Shown here in pieces: positions 1 to 10,352 of a stretch of DNA of 64,000 nt (positions within the stretch are counted from its first letter, which is position 1; the number at the start of each line of letters is the position of its first letter). The stretch lies in assembly GCF_029392875.1 (NCBI RefSeq), contig NZ_CP113946.1, positions 434,001-498,000 of the forward strand, written 5' to 3'. The notes under the pieces were generated by a model, which was not told the DNA's origin, did no database searches, and saw only the letters and a list, made by a program, of their open reading frames with translations. Source of the DNA: Lactobacillus sp. ESL0677. Its GTDB lineage: Bacteria > Bacillota > Bacilli > Lactobacillales > Lactobacillaceae. The position numbers were made by a program, and so were the translations under genes.

Positions 1-596
1 CTAATACTTTTTAAAGAAATTGGAGTCTGAAAGTTATTTTTAACGTAATTAAGCATTTTTATCTTTAATTCGGTATTTGTAGTTGAAGAGTCGGCTTTAT
101 CTAATTTAGTAATATATTTAATTAAGGAATCCAATAATAAAAAAATTTCTCCTTTAATTTTAAGAATGGTACTTAGATCGCTGTTTTTAGATTCCAGTAA
201 TGAGGTAATGTGTAATAACTTTTGGATGAGTATTTGGTCTGATCCAAGGTCGTTTTGCACAGTGTTAATGGCAATGTCCCATTTTGATGCAAAGTCTTCT
301 CCTAAATTATAATGTAGCCACTTTATCGGAATTTGGATGCATAAAACGTGGTTGGGTGAGGGACTGAAGGTTGAATGTAACTGATTAGAACGGATATAAA
401 TGATATCGTTTTTGCCCATTAAAAATTGATGATTAGAAATACTGACGTTAAGATACCCGCTAATGCAAAAGAGCAGCTCAATTTGTTCATGCCAATGTAG
501 GGGTATTTTTTTATCGGAATTTTTACCATGAAAGGTAAATACTTTAAATGGTAATCCACGTTTGAATTTAATGATTTCGTGTCTAGTTTGTTCCAT
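1..596 (-). CDS. AraC-family transcriptional regulator (N-terminal part, cut by window edge)
   Basis: Reading leftward from the ATG at 596, the frame stays open to the window edge for about 198 codons. The product starts MEQTRHEIIKFKRGLPFKVF and has a cupin-like sugar-sensing domain with the typical phrase PLHWHEQIELLFCISG near residues 32-47. The last visible residues (NNFQTPISLKSI) are where an AraC protein begins its C-terminal double helix-turn-helix, which lies outside the window. It is divergent from the PTS/GH3/SLAP operon starting at 719, so it is probably that operon's sugar-responsive activator. The ligand cannot be told; the neighbours suggest a beta-glucoside or other plant glycan sugar. 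Family assignment is good, regulatory target is inferred from position only. Confidence 0.8.
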   Translation of the reverse strand, partial: MEQTRHEIIKFKRGLPFKVFTFHGKNSDKKIPLHWHEQIELLFCISGYLNVSISNHQFLMGKNDIIYIRSNQLHSTFSPSPNHVLCIQIPIKWLHYNLGEDFASKWDIAINTVQNDLGSDQILIQKLLHITSLLESKNSDLSTILKIKGEIFLLLDSLIKYITKLDKADSSTTNTELKIKMLNYVKNNFQTPISLKSI

Positions 597-660
597 AACT
601 GATCCTTTAATAAGTCAAAAAATTACATGCTTATGATAATTATATACATTTTATTATAAT

Positions 661-674
661 TGAAAAGGCTTACA
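661..674. promoter_or_regulatory. Probable cre (CcpA) site upstream of the PTS operon
   Basis: TGAAAAGGCTTACA matches the catabolite-responsive element consensus TGWAANCGNTNWCA at all positions except the central C, which is G here. It lies 45 bases before the EIIC start, between the divergent AraC gene and the operon, where CcpA repression of a non-preferred sugar operon would act. Motif match only. Confidence 0.5.
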
Positions 675-718
675 ATAAAATACGTAGGGAAATTAATTAA
701 TAGGAGGAAAAGAATGCC

Positions 719-1981
719 ATGAAAGAAAAGATGACAAAGTTTTTCGATAAGATTACACCTTTTTTAAATAAAGTGGGTGCTAACAAATATTTACAAACGA
801 TTATGGCAGCAATGCTTGAAATCTTAGGACCAATTATCTTAGGTTCGTTTGCAGTTTTGGGTAGTGTTTGGTCTGCTAAATATCATTTGACTGGGGTAAC
901 TAATGCACTTAATGCAGTTAGCGCAGTTACAATTAATGGGATGGCTCTTTATATAGCATTTTTAATTGCCAAACATTTAGTGCCATACTTCATTAAAGGC
1001 GATGATGGCAGCGCCGCTGGGATTATTTCATTAATGGTCTTTTTGATTTTAGTTCCACTTGGTCAAATTAAGGATAAGGGTGCAGTAATTACTGCAATTC
1101 CAACAACTTGGCTATCATCACAAGGAGTTTTTTCAGCAATTATTGTTGGTGTTTTAGTTGCTAAATCATATGTATTTATGAAGCAGCATAATTGGACAAT
1201 CAAAATGCCAGCGGGTGTGCCACCAATGGTTTCGGCCTCGTTTGCTAACTTAATTCCAGCTGTTGTTGATGGTATTGTTGCTTTACTGATTAATTATCTT
1301 TTTGCTTTAACTAGTTGGGGTAGTTTTCACCAGATGATCTTTTCCATTATTCAAACACCGTTGCAAAATATTGGTGGTTCAATTTGGGCAATGATCTTGG
1401 TATCACTATTAATGCAAATCTTATGGTTCTTTGGGATACACGGTACTAACGTAATTAATCCAATTGTAATGCCAATTTGGATGGCATTGGATATGCAAAA
1501 CTTGGTAGCATTAAAGGCTGGTAAGCCGCTACCAAATATTATTGGTATGGCATTTTTCAATGTTGTGACTTGGAGTGGTACGGCTTTAGGGTTAGTTTTA
1601 TTAATGGTTTTTATAGGTAAGAGTAAGCGATACAAAGAATTAGGTAAATTAGCGCTAATTCCATCATTATTTGGAATTACCGAGCCTACTGTTTTTGGTA
1701 CCCCATTGGTTTTAAACTTTAACTTTGCTGTCCCGTTTATTACTAATAACACAATTGCGATTATTATTTCTTACTTAGCAATTAAATTAGGAATTGTTGC
1801 TCGCTTTTCTGGCGTACAAACGACATTTGGCTTACCATTAGGGGTTTTTGCTGCGGTTGAAGGCAGTGCCTCAATTATTGTATTGCAACTATTTATTCAA
1901 TTAGTATTGTCACCGTTGCTGTGGTACCCATGGTTTAAACATGCAGATAAAATTGCTGTTCAAGAAGAACAAAAGGGTTAA
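719..1981 (+). CDS. PTS EIIC permease, cellobiose/lactose family
   Basis: A 420-residue integral membrane permease of the lactose/N,N'-diacetylchitobiose/beta-glucoside PTS family (EIIC). It carries sugar across the membrane while EIIB phosphorylates it. The family marks are visible: about ten hydrophobic segments, the WFFGIHGTN stretch near residue 240, and GITEPTVFGTPLV near residues 319-331, which lines the sugar site. AGGAGG at 702-707 serves the ATG at 719; a nearer ATG at 714 reads only MP before a stop. No EIIA or EIIB is encoded beside it, so it must borrow these from elsewhere, perhaps from the EIIB at 9472. It heads an operon with a GH3 enzyme 14 bases downstream and a secreted SLAP protein after that. 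Substrate is inferred as a beta-glucoside or short oligosaccharide. Confidence 0.9.
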   Translation: MKEKMTKFFDKITPFLNKVGANKYLQTIMAAMLEILGPIILGSFAVLGSVWSAKYHLTGVTNALNAVSAVTINGMALYIAFLIAKHLVPYFIKGDDGSAAGIISLMVFLILVPLGQIKDKGAVITAIPTTWLSSQGVFSAIIVGVLVAKSYVFMKQHNWTIKMPAGVPPMVSASFANLIPAVVDGIVALLINYLFALTSWGSFHQMIFSIIQTPLQNIGGSIWAMILVSLLMQILWFFGIHGTNVINPIVMPIWMALDMQNLVALKAGKPLPNIIGMAFFNVVTWSGTALGLVLLMVFIGKSKRYKELGKLALIPSLFGITEPTVFGTPLVLNFNFAVPFITNNTIAIIISYLAIKLGIVARFSGVQTTFGLPLGVFAAVEGSASIIVLQLFIQLVLSPLLWYPWFKHADKIAVQEEQKG

Positions 1982-1995
1982 AAGGAATTTATTGA

Positions 1996-4215
1996 ATGAA
2001 GCAAGAGGATTTAAATAGTTTATTAAATGATTTATCGTTAACAGAAAAAGTCGGGCAATTAATCCAATTATCTGGTGAATTTTTCCAGTCAAAGGATATT
2101 TCGTTTGGTCCAATTCAAAAGCTTGGTATACCAGATAAGCTGGTTGATTTAAGTGGCTCAATAATGAATGTTACGGGGGCAGCTGAAACGCAAAAACTGC
2201 AGAAGCAGCAGATGGCTAAGCAGCCTCATCATATTCCTGTTTTGTTTATGGCTGATGTTATTTATGGGTTTAAGACAATTTTTCCGGTTCCAATAGGTTT
2301 AGGAGCCACTTGGAATCCAAAATTAATTAAACAAGCATTTATGGTAGCTGCTAATGAGGCTGCTGTAAGTGGTAATCAAGTATGCTTTGCACCGATGGTA
2401 GATGTTACTCATGATCCTAGGTGGGGCAGAACGTTGGAGTCGCCAGGAGAAGATCCGTATCTAAATTCGTGTTTTGCCAAGGCGATAGTAGAAGGCCTGC
2501 AAGAGCAGCTTTCTTCTAAAAAAGGTCAGGCAGCTTGTGTTAAGCATTATGCCGCGTATGGAGCTGTTGAGTCTGGTCGGGAATATAACTTGGCAGATAT
2601 GTCAATCAGTAATTTGTTTCAAAATTATTTACCACCGTATCGAGCAGCGGTTGAGTCTGGCTGTAAGATGGTAATGGCATCACTAAATACGTTGAATGGT
2701 GTACCAGCTACTGCTAATAAATGGTTATTAACTGACATACTTAAAAAGCAGTGGGGATTTAATGGCGTTATTATTAGCGACTATGCTTCTGTTTATGAGT
2801 TAATCAAACATGGTTTTGCAGCAGATAATGAAGATGCAGCGTATAAAGCACTTAATGCTGGAATTGATATTGATATGAAGTCGCCGGTTTATGCTAATGG
2901 ACTACAAGAGCTAGTTGAGAACGGTAAATTAAGTATCAACAAAATTGATGACGCTTGTATGCGAATTCTGCAGTTAAAAAATGATATGGGCTTATTTGAA
3001 AATCCGTTTTTTGGCGCTTCAAAGAAAGAAGAAGCTAAGTATAATTTAAATCCAGCTAATCGAAAATTAGCGCGTGAAGTAGCTGATGAGGCAATTGTTC
3101 TGCTTAAAAATGAACAGCATGTTTTACCATTATCTTCTACAGAAAAGGTTGCATTAATTGGCCCTTATAGTAATGAAAAGTCACTAATTGGAATGTGGGC
3201 AGTTCATGGAGATCCAAATGATTGCATTACCATTAGATCGGCTTTAAGTACTGCATTAGGTAATAATTTATCATATGCCCAAGGGACAGATATTACTCGT
3301 GATAAAAAGATGTTAGCTGGCTTAGGATTTCTTGATTCAGCTCAAATTGATCAGATTGTTTCTGATGATGAAATTGAAAAGCAGCATCATCAAGCAGCCA
3401 TAGCTGTGGCTAAGAAAGCTGATATAGTTGTTTTGGCTGTAGGTGAAAATACCTTTGAATCCGGAGAAGCGGGTTCAAAGACGAATTTACACTTGCCGCA
3501 AAATCAAATAAATTTGATTAAGGACATTCATAATTTAGGTAAAAAGATTGTTTTAGTAATTATTAGTGGTCGACCTTTAGTACTAACAGATATCGTTCAA
3601 GATGTTGATGCCATAGTTGAGTCATGGTTTCCTGGAACTGAGGGTGGTAATGCGATTGCTGATGTACTTTTAGGTAAAGTATCACCTTCGGGTAAGTTAT
3701 CAATGACCTTTCCAATTACTGAGGGTCAAGAGCCACTGTATTATTCCCAGTTGAGTACAGGTCGGCCGCAGAAGGGCTCTCAACATACTGGTCGATTTGT
3801 TTCACGGTATATCGACGCTCCTAATGAACCGCTATTTCCATTTGGTTATGGTCTAGGCTATGCGGATATTCAGTATCGAGATGTGCAATTAGAACATAGT
3901 TCTATAAGCAAAAGTGATAGTTTACATTTAAGTGTTGAGTTGGTAAATGATAGTCCGTGGGAACAAAAGGAAACAGTTCAAGTTTATTTTCATGATAACG
4001 TGGCAAGCATTGTTCAACCGGTAAAGAGACTAGTTGCTTTCAAGAAAGTTACTTTGCCTACCCAAGCAAATAAAAAAGTTACTTTTAGTATTCCGGCTAC
4101 AGATTTTGGCTTCTTTGATAATCATGGTCAAAAGATTCTAGAAGAAGGTAGTTTTCAAATATTTGTTGGATCAAATGTCAATGATGTGATAACTAAAACA
4201 TTCCGAATAGTATAG
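1996..4215 (+). CDS. bglX: Glycoside hydrolase family 3 beta-glucosidase
   Basis: A 739-residue three-domain GH3 enzyme: (beta/alpha)8 barrel to about residue 330, alpha/beta sandwich from about 370 to 570 (VALIGPYSNEKSLIGMW), and a fibronectin-III-like C-terminal domain containing PLFPFGYGLGY. The nucleophile is Asp262 in GVIISDYASV, and CVKHYAAYGAVESGREYN carries the substrate-binding Lys-His. There is no signal peptide, so it acts in the cytoplasm on what the upstream EIIC brings in, releasing terminal beta-linked sugars. Family members are beta-glucosidases, beta-xylosidases or N-acetylglucosaminidases; the exact sugar cannot be read here. An oddity is that classic GH3 enzymes prefer unphosphorylated substrate while PTS cargo arrives phosphorylated. 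Confidence 0.9.
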   Translation: MKQEDLNSLLNDLSLTEKVGQLIQLSGEFFQSKDISFGPIQKLGIPDKLVDLSGSIMNVTGAAETQKLQKQQMAKQPHHIPVLFMADVIYGFKTIFPVPIGLGATWNPKLIKQAFMVAANEAAVSGNQVCFAPMVDVTHDPRWGRTLESPGEDPYLNSCFAKAIVEGLQEQLSSKKGQAACVKHYAAYGAVESGREYNLADMSISNLFQNYLPPYRAAVESGCKMVMASLNTLNGVPATANKWLLTDILKKQWGFNGVIISDYASVYELIKHGFAADNEDAAYKALNAGIDIDMKSPVYANGLQELVENGKLSINKIDDACMRILQLKNDMGLFENPFFGASKKEEAKYNLNPANRKLAREVADEAIVLLKNEQHVLPLSSTEKVALIGPYSNEKSLIGMWAVHGDPNDCITIRSALSTALGNNLSYAQGTDITRDKKMLAGLGFLDSAQIDQIVSDDEIEKQHHQAAIAVAKKADIVVLAVGENTFESGEAGSKTNLHLPQNQINLIKDIHNLGKKIVLVIISGRPLVLTDIVQDVDAIVESWFPGTEGGNAIADVLLGKVSPSGKLSMTFPITEGQEPLYYSQLSTGRPQKGSQHTGRFVSRYIDAPNEPLFPFGYGLGYADIQYRDVQLEHSSISKSDSLHLSVELVNDSPWEQKETVQVYFHDNVASIVQPVKRLVAFKKVTLPTQANKKVTFSIPATDFGFFDNHGQKILEEGSFQIFVGSNVNDVITKTFRIV

Positions 4216-4236
4216 AATTTATTTAATGAGGTTAAT

Positions 4237-5925
4237 ATGAATAAACATAGGCTAGTTGTCAGTTTGGCGGGACTATTATTGTTAGGAGCTGGTGCTAATA
4301 CAGTAGTGTTTCCTAATCGAGTAAATGGGATTTCTCAAGTTAAGGCTGCAGCAGTTAAGCAAAAAGTTTTAATCAAGGTTAAAACTACGGCTAGAATTTA
4401 TACTAAGAATGGTAAGAAAACGAATAAAAAAATTCGTCGAGGTACTTATTATCAGGTAAGTCCGGCTGTAATTAAGCGACAACATTATTATTATTTGAAA
4501 AAAGGACGTTATATTAAAAAAGCAACTGCCAAAGTAATTAAAAGTAAACAACAAATTATTTTAACCAAAAATGCTAAGGTGTATACAACTTTAGGCAAAA
4601 CTACTGGCAAGAAAATTAAAAAAGGTAGTAAACGAAATGTCTATGCCACTTTGACGTTGCGGCGAAAGAAATATTATGTCTTAGCTAATGGTACTTGTGT
4701 TTTGAAGCAAAACGCTCGTTTAGTGAAATCTGATCAAATAATGAGTAGCAAGCCTGTTGCAAATCCTAATACTATAAAGCCAACAGAAACTACTGCTGTA
4801 CCGAATTCAACTACTAATAATTCTAGTATTGTACCAGCTATTGGTACGTCAGCTCTTAAGCCGGGAACACAAGAGGCTTCCATTTATGATTGGCTTAGTC
4901 GAATGCAGTTGAAGAATGGCTTAATTGAAAGTGCTGAAGATAGTAATCAAGTGTCTTTATATGATAATGCACTTTCAGCTATTGTTTTTACTGCTAATGG
5001 CGATTATGACAGGGCGGAAAAGATCTTTAATTTCTTTAATAATCATTTGGCAACGGAATTTGATGGTCAATATAAGGGGTTTGCTCAGTTTCGCGATCGT
5101 AATGGCGTACCTGTAGATAATAAGCCTAATCGGTGGTTAGGTGACAATGCATGGTTGCTAATTGCGCTAAATAATTATCAAGCTAAGACTGGCAGCAACA
5201 AATATGAGAAGCTATCTAATGCCTTGGCAACTTGGATTCGTTCATTACAGGATAATGATGGTGGTCTTTGGGGTGGTACAGATCAAGATAACCATCGAAT
5301 TGATAAAAATACTGAAGGTATCTTGGATGCATTCATAGCTGTTAAAGGATATGATAGTTTCCACCAGAATATTTTGAAATATCTTAAAAATAATCGTTAT
5401 AATCCTGAAACTGGATTACTTAAGACAACTAATGATAATGGTAAATATATGTACGCTCTAGATATGATTTCTTGGGGGTATGGGATGTTACAGGATTATC
5501 CTAAAGCTGCACTTCTTAAAGCTGACATGATGTATACTTCGCAAACTGCGACAGCTAATAAGAATAAAGTATCTGGTTATTCATTTGATGTTGATCGCGA
5601 TACTATTTGGATTGAAGGAACAGGTGAAATGGCTGTAGCCTTCAATATAGCCGGTATGCAGCAAAAAGCCGATAATTTAATTAACGAAATGGATAAGATG
5701 TTTATTTCAAGTAATAAATTTAAAGGAACTGCTGGCTTACCTTATGCTTCTAATTCTGGCACAGGTTATGGAAATGGCAAATTGTGGAATGGTGTTGATA
5801 CGCACATTGCTATTTCTTCAAGTGCTTGGTATGTCTTAGCTAAGATGCGCTATGATCCTTACAATTATATAGGTGGTAGAGAGAAGAATATTCCAATTAC
5901 GGATAGATTTTATGTAAATAAATAA
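4237..5925 (+). CDS. Secreted SLAP-domain protein with (alpha/alpha)6-barrel hydrolase-like domain
   Basis: A 562-residue exported protein. Residues 1-38 form a signal peptide (basic start, then LAGLLLLGAGA, cleavage likely after VKAAA). Two SLAP (bacterial surface layer protein) repeats follow, about residues 43-100 and 104-163, very Lys/Tyr-rich (ARIYTKNGKKT; AKVYTTLGKTT), which bind the cell wall non-covalently. A Thr/Asn/Pro-rich linker (170-205) leads to a domain of about 340 residues made of helical hairpins with aromatic-rich turns (QDNDGGLWGGTDQDNHRIDKN; DTIWIEGTGEMAVAFN), as in six-hairpin glycosidases. It is last in the PTS-GH3 operon, so I infer it is a wall-bound enzyme that cuts or binds a glycan outside. 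No catalytic acids can be named with confidence. Confidence 0.75.
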   Translation: MNKHRLVVSLAGLLLLGAGANTVVFPNRVNGISQVKAAAVKQKVLIKVKTTARIYTKNGKKTNKKIRRGTYYQVSPAVIKRQHYYYLKKGRYIKKATAKVIKSKQQIILTKNAKVYTTLGKTTGKKIKKGSKRNVYATLTLRRKKYYVLANGTCVLKQNARLVKSDQIMSSKPVANPNTIKPTETTAVPNSTTNNSSIVPAIGTSALKPGTQEASIYDWLSRMQLKNGLIESAEDSNQVSLYDNALSAIVFTANGDYDRAEKIFNFFNNHLATEFDGQYKGFAQFRDRNGVPVDNKPNRWLGDNAWLLIALNNYQAKTGSNKYEKLSNALATWIRSLQDNDGGLWGGTDQDNHRIDKNTEGILDAFIAVKGYDSFHQNILKYLKNNRYNPETGLLKTTNDNGKYMYALDMISWGYGMLQDYPKAALLKADMMYTSQTATANKNKVSGYSFDVDRDTIWIEGTGEMAVAFNIAGMQQKADNLINEMDKMFISSNKFKGTAGLPYASNSGTGYGNGKLWNGVDTHIAISSSAWYVLAKMRYDPYNYIGGREKNIPITDRFYVNK

Positions 5926-5935
5926 AAAATTCAAG

Positions 5936-6010
5936 TTTAATTTGAATTTTATAATTTTAATGCTTAATTTAGGACTAGCTTGCGATACTTTTTCGAAGCT
6001 AGTCTTTTTT
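5936..6010 (+). terminator. Two successive hairpins ending the PTS-GH3-SLAP operon
   Basis: Just after the stop, AAATTCAAG and a reversed TTGAATTT form a weak AT hairpin (about 5929-5950). A stronger one follows: GACTAGCTT at 5973-5981 pairs with AAGCTAGTC at 5996-6004, directly followed by six T (6005-6010), a standard intrinsic terminator. Confidence 0.8.
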
Positions 6011-6137
6011 GATTATAATTTCTAATGAAGCAACATAAGATTCTGGTTTCCAAATTTTACGAATTACAATTAATATATAGCGTCTAATAATTATTAAAAT
6101 TATAGATTTTTATAATTATGAGGATATATTTTTACTA

Positions 6138-6166
6138 TTGTAAGTATTACTTAAATTTCATATAAT
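6138..6166 (+). promoter_or_regulatory. Promoter of the anion symporter gene
   Basis: TTGTAA at 6138-6143, a 17-base spacer and TATAAT at 6161-6166 make a near-consensus sigma-A promoter. It would give a leader of about 125 bases before the ATG at 6299, with GAGAGGAA just before the start. The rest of the 5926-6298 gap is very AT-rich and holds no other gene or clear structure I can see. Confidence 0.5.
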
Positions 6167-6298
6167 GTGTTGTGTAAAATTATAATTTTAGATGCTTTTT
6201 TAATATTTTTGAAGAAAGTTAATTTTAATGTTTGTAATAAATAGTGATTGAGTTTAGCTACTGAAATTAATTTTTTGTAAAATTGGAAGAGAGGAATT

Positions 6299-7765
6299 AT
6301 GAAAACTTTAGAAAAAGTACATTATCAAGGGTTTGTTTGGCCATTGATAATTGGAATTATTTTGTGGTGTATTACGCCTTGGCGGCCGACCGGATTAACA
6401 CCGCAAGCTTGGGAAATGTTTGCGATTTTTGTGGCAACAATTGTTGGCTGTATTACTAAACCTTTGCCAATAGGTGGTACGACTTTAACTGGTTTAGTAG
6501 TCATGGTGTTAGTTGGTTTGGCTCCAATTAATAATGTTGTTAATCCTAAAACTGGGGTTGTAACTACTGGCATATTGAGTGCTTTTAGTAATTCGGCAGC
6601 CTGGCTAATTGCAATGGCTTTTATTATGGCTTACGGGATTACTAAGACTGGTTTGGGTAATCGAATTGCATATTGGATGATTGAGCGTTTTGGTAAAAAG
6701 TCACTAGGAATAGGTTATGCAATTACGGGTCTAGAATTAATTCTGGGGGCTTTGATCCCGTCTAATAGTGCGAGAACTGGCGGTGTTGTGTGGCCTTTAA
6801 CAGAGTCAATTTCAGCAAGTTATGATTCTAAGCCTAATGATCCATCACGTAAGAAAATTGGTTCTTATATTGACTTAGTTGCTTTTCATGCCAATATTTT
6901 ATCAACAGCACTGTTCTTGACAGGTGCTGCGGCAAATGTTGTAGCACAACAAATGGCAGCACAAAAGGGCTATCAGATGACCTGGGCTAGTTGGTTTATT
7001 GCTGCAATTGTTCCGGTTGCAATTTCAGCAATTATTGTTCCGTGGCTGCTATATAAGATATATCCACCAGAAATTAAGGAAACACCTAATGCTAAGCAAT
7101 GGGCCAAAAATAATTTGGCAAAAATGGGCAAGGTAACAGTTCCTGAAAAAATTATGGCTGCTGTCTTTACTTTAGCAATCCTATTATGGATCTTATCGGG
7201 CATTATCAAGGCTCCACAATTAGATGCTACTTTTGTTGCCTTTTTAGCAGTTACGTTATTGTTATTAACAGGTGTTTTAACAGCTCAAGACATTTTTAAC
7301 CAGGCAGGTGCTTGGAATATTCTGGTCTGGCTGTCAATCTTAGTCTTTATGGCAGGAAAATTAATTTCATTTGGCTTTATTGCTTGGTTTTCCAACGCTA
7401 TCCAAACAAGCTTACACGGAATTAGTTGGGGTGTTGTCTTAGTAATTTTAGTTTTAGTAATGTTTTATACACACTACTTCTTTGCCAGTGGAACAGCTCA
7501 TGTGACCGCTTTATATTTACCATTTCTATCGGTTGCTGTTGCGACTGGTGCACCACTACCTCTGGCGGCAATGTTATTAGCTTTTACAACAATAATTAAT
7601 AACTCGTCGACACACTATGCTAATCCGTCAGCATCAATATTGGCAACTACAGGTTATGTTACACAAGCTGAATGGTGGAAGAACAACTTTATTATTGGTC
7701 TCGTTTACTTGGTAATCTTCGGTGTGATTGGCACATTATGGATGAAAGTCTTAGGTATGTGGTAA
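6299..7765 (+). CDS. DASS-family (SLC13) anion:sodium symporter, citrate/dicarboxylate type
   Basis: A 488-residue membrane protein with about 12-13 hydrophobic segments, of the divalent anion:Na+ symporter family (CitT/TtdT/YflS relatives). Two re-entrant-loop motifs typical of the family are visible: PSNSARTGGVVWPLTESI near residues 155-172 and NSSTHYANPSASILATTGY near 435-453. It would import or exchange citrate, malate, succinate or tartrate; the choice cannot be made from sequence. It is a single-gene unit with its own promoter and a terminator shared with the convergent GH1 gene. No organic-acid-using enzyme is next to it. Confidence 0.85.
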   Translation: MKTLEKVHYQGFVWPLIIGIILWCITPWRPTGLTPQAWEMFAIFVATIVGCITKPLPIGGTTLTGLVVMVLVGLAPINNVVNPKTGVVTTGILSAFSNSAAWLIAMAFIMAYGITKTGLGNRIAYWMIERFGKKSLGIGYAITGLELILGALIPSNSARTGGVVWPLTESISASYDSKPNDPSRKKIGSYIDLVAFHANILSTALFLTGAAANVVAQQMAAQKGYQMTWASWFIAAIVPVAISAIIVPWLLYKIYPPEIKETPNAKQWAKNNLAKMGKVTVPEKIMAAVFTLAILLWILSGIIKAPQLDATFVAFLAVTLLLLTGVLTAQDIFNQAGAWNILVWLSILVFMAGKLISFGFIAWFSNAIQTSLHGISWGVVLVILVLVMFYTHYFFASGTAHVTALYLPFLSVAVATGAPLPLAAMLLAFTTIINNSSTHYANPSASILATTGYVTQAEWWKNNFIIGLVYLVIFGVIGTLWMKVLGMW

Positions 7766-7782
7766 AAATTAATAGTATGAAA

Positions 7783-7817
7783 AAGGATTTCCGTATTAAT
7801 GCGGAAATCCTTTTTTT
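7783..7817. terminator. Bidirectional terminator between symporter and GH1 genes
   Basis: AAGGATTTCCG (7783-7793) pairs with CGGAAATCCTT (7802-7812) around an eight-base loop. T-runs on the plus side and A-runs on the other side let it stop transcription from both convergent genes. Confidence 0.85.
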
Positions 7818-7831
7818 ATTTATTTAAATTA

Positions 7832-9292
<1,461 letters not shown>

Positions 9293-9310
9293 TTAATAAT
9301 TTTAATCAGT

Positions 9311-9324
9311 TAATAACGCTTACA
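9311..9324. promoter_or_regulatory. Probable cre site in the GH1-PTS divergent region
   Basis: TAATAACGCTTACA agrees with the cre consensus (read in either direction) except for one base, A in place of G at the second position. It lies about 30 bases before the GH1 start and upstream of the PTS promoter, so CcpA bound here could repress GH1 and perhaps both directions. Confidence 0.55.
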
Positions 9325-9395
9325 AGTAGCATTGTATAATAAAGGTTTATGTTTTCAAGATTATCTTTTAAGATAAATAAAAAATTAATATTTAT

Positions 9396-9423
9396 TTGCA
9401 CTTTTTTGAAAACGTTTTATAAT
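9396..9423 (+). promoter_or_regulatory. Promoter of the EIIB/EIIC operon
   Basis: TTGCAC (9396-9401), a 16-base spacer and TATAAT (9418-9423). Between them lies TGAAAACGTTTTAT (9407-9420), a weaker cre-like match with two mismatches that overlaps the -10. The promoter lies downstream of possible earlier starts for the EIIB frame, which supports the ATG at 9472. Confidence 0.6.
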
Positions 9424-9471
9424 ATATTGCATAGAACAATATCTATAGGATACATTTTAGGGGGAAATATT

Positions 9472-9807
9472 ATGGCAGAACAAACTATTATGCTGAATTG
9501 TGCAGCAGGAATGAGTACATCATTGTTGGTAACTAAGATGCAGGAAGCAGCAAAAAAGCAGGGCATTGATGCAAAAATTTTTGCATGTCCAGCATCAGAA
9601 GCACCTCAGCATTTAGACCAAGAAACCATTGATTGCTTATTGTTAGGGCCGCAAGTTCGTTATATGGAAGATGACATGAAAGGCAAGGTTAAAGGCAAGG
9701 GCAAAGATGGCAAGGATGTTCCTGTTGCTGTAATTGATATGCAAGCTTATGGCATGATGAATGGTGAAAAAGTCCTTAAGCAAGCCGAAGACTTGATTAA
9801 CGGTTAG
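9472..9807 (+). CDS. celA: PTS EIIB component, lactose/cellobiose family
   Basis: A small cytoplasmic phosphocarrier of 111 residues. It starts MAEQTIMLNCAAGMSTSLLV, in which Cys10 is the phosphorylated cysteine in the family's P-loop-like turn. It takes phosphate from EIIA and hands it to the sugar moving through EIIC. The start follows AGGGGG at 9459-9464; the frame is open further upstream, but that part precedes the promoter. It is followed by a small membrane protein and then EIIC in one operon. No EIIA gene is present in the cluster, so EIIA must come from another locus. Confidence 0.9.
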   Translation: MAEQTIMLNCAAGMSTSLLVTKMQEAAKKQGIDAKIFACPASEAPQHLDQETIDCLLLGPQVRYMEDDMKGKVKGKGKDGKDVPVAVIDMQAYGMMNGEKVLKQAEDLING

Positions 9808-9820
9808 AGGTTTAGATAGG

Positions 9821-10315
9821 ATGGCCAATGAAAAGGATGAAATAGCTCGTAAAAAATATGAAGATAATTTGAAATATCTTTATTTTAGTCGGTATCTAAT
9901 GTTAAGATATTCGGTCACTGCATATTTGTTTACAAACATATTTTGGCTGATTTTTTCATTACCATATAAAAAGCTAGTTGGAATTATCACTGCCGCAATA
10001 ATGACAATTTTTGTGGCAATAGCGGCTATTGAGCAGTTAAGTAAGATGCATAATCATGACTTAGATGTGCCGATAACCAGAGTCTATTTTTGGATTCAAA
10101 TCATTGTAAATGTCTTGCTGATTGTTTTGTTAGAGCTTCCAATAGGAAAGTATTTTTTCCCGTTTGTTTCTGATCAAAGCAGTAAGGTACTAATTCTTAC
10201 CATTTTACTAGTTGGGATAGTCCTTGCTTGTTGTTGTGAAGTACGAATTAAAAACATCATTAAAGGAAAAGATCGATATGCCAAGGTAATCGCAACATTT
10301 AAAAAGAATAATTAA
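9821..10315 (+). CDS. Small membrane protein of unknown function inside the PTS operon
   Basis: A 164-residue protein with a charged start (MANEKDEIARKKYEDNLKYL) and four likely membrane helices: about residues 30-48, 52-69, 86-106 and 124-142 (LILTILLVGIVLACCCEV). The C-terminus is basic. I do not recognise the family; it is not EIIA, as it lacks the conserved histidine and fold. It sits 13 bases after EIIB and 37 bases before EIIC, so it is co-expressed and may help the permease, but this is inferred from position only. The start is supported by AGAGG about ten bases upstream. Confidence 0.7.
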   Translation: MANEKDEIARKKYEDNLKYLYFSRYLMLRYSVTAYLFTNIFWLIFSLPYKKLVGIITAAIMTIFVAIAAIEQLSKMHNHDLDVPITRVYFWIQIIVNVLLIVLLELPIGKYFFPFVSDQSSKVLILTILLVGIVLACCCEVRIKNIIKGKDRYAKVIATFKKNN

Positions 10316-10352
10316 GGCCAGATAAAGGCTTTACTGTTAGGAGGAAAACTTT

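Noticed and set aside
1351..1752. 133-codon antisense frame in the EIIC gene
   Set aside because: No start signal or family; composition is that of an antisense shadow.
9407..9420. Second cre-like site TGAAAACGTTTTAT
   Set aside because: Two mismatches at the 3' end; kept only as a note in the promoter entry.
9349..9471. A 41-codon N-terminal extension of EIIB beginning at 9349
   Set aside because: It lies over and before the promoter at 9396-9423, and AGGGGG plus the family N-terminus fix the start at 9472.
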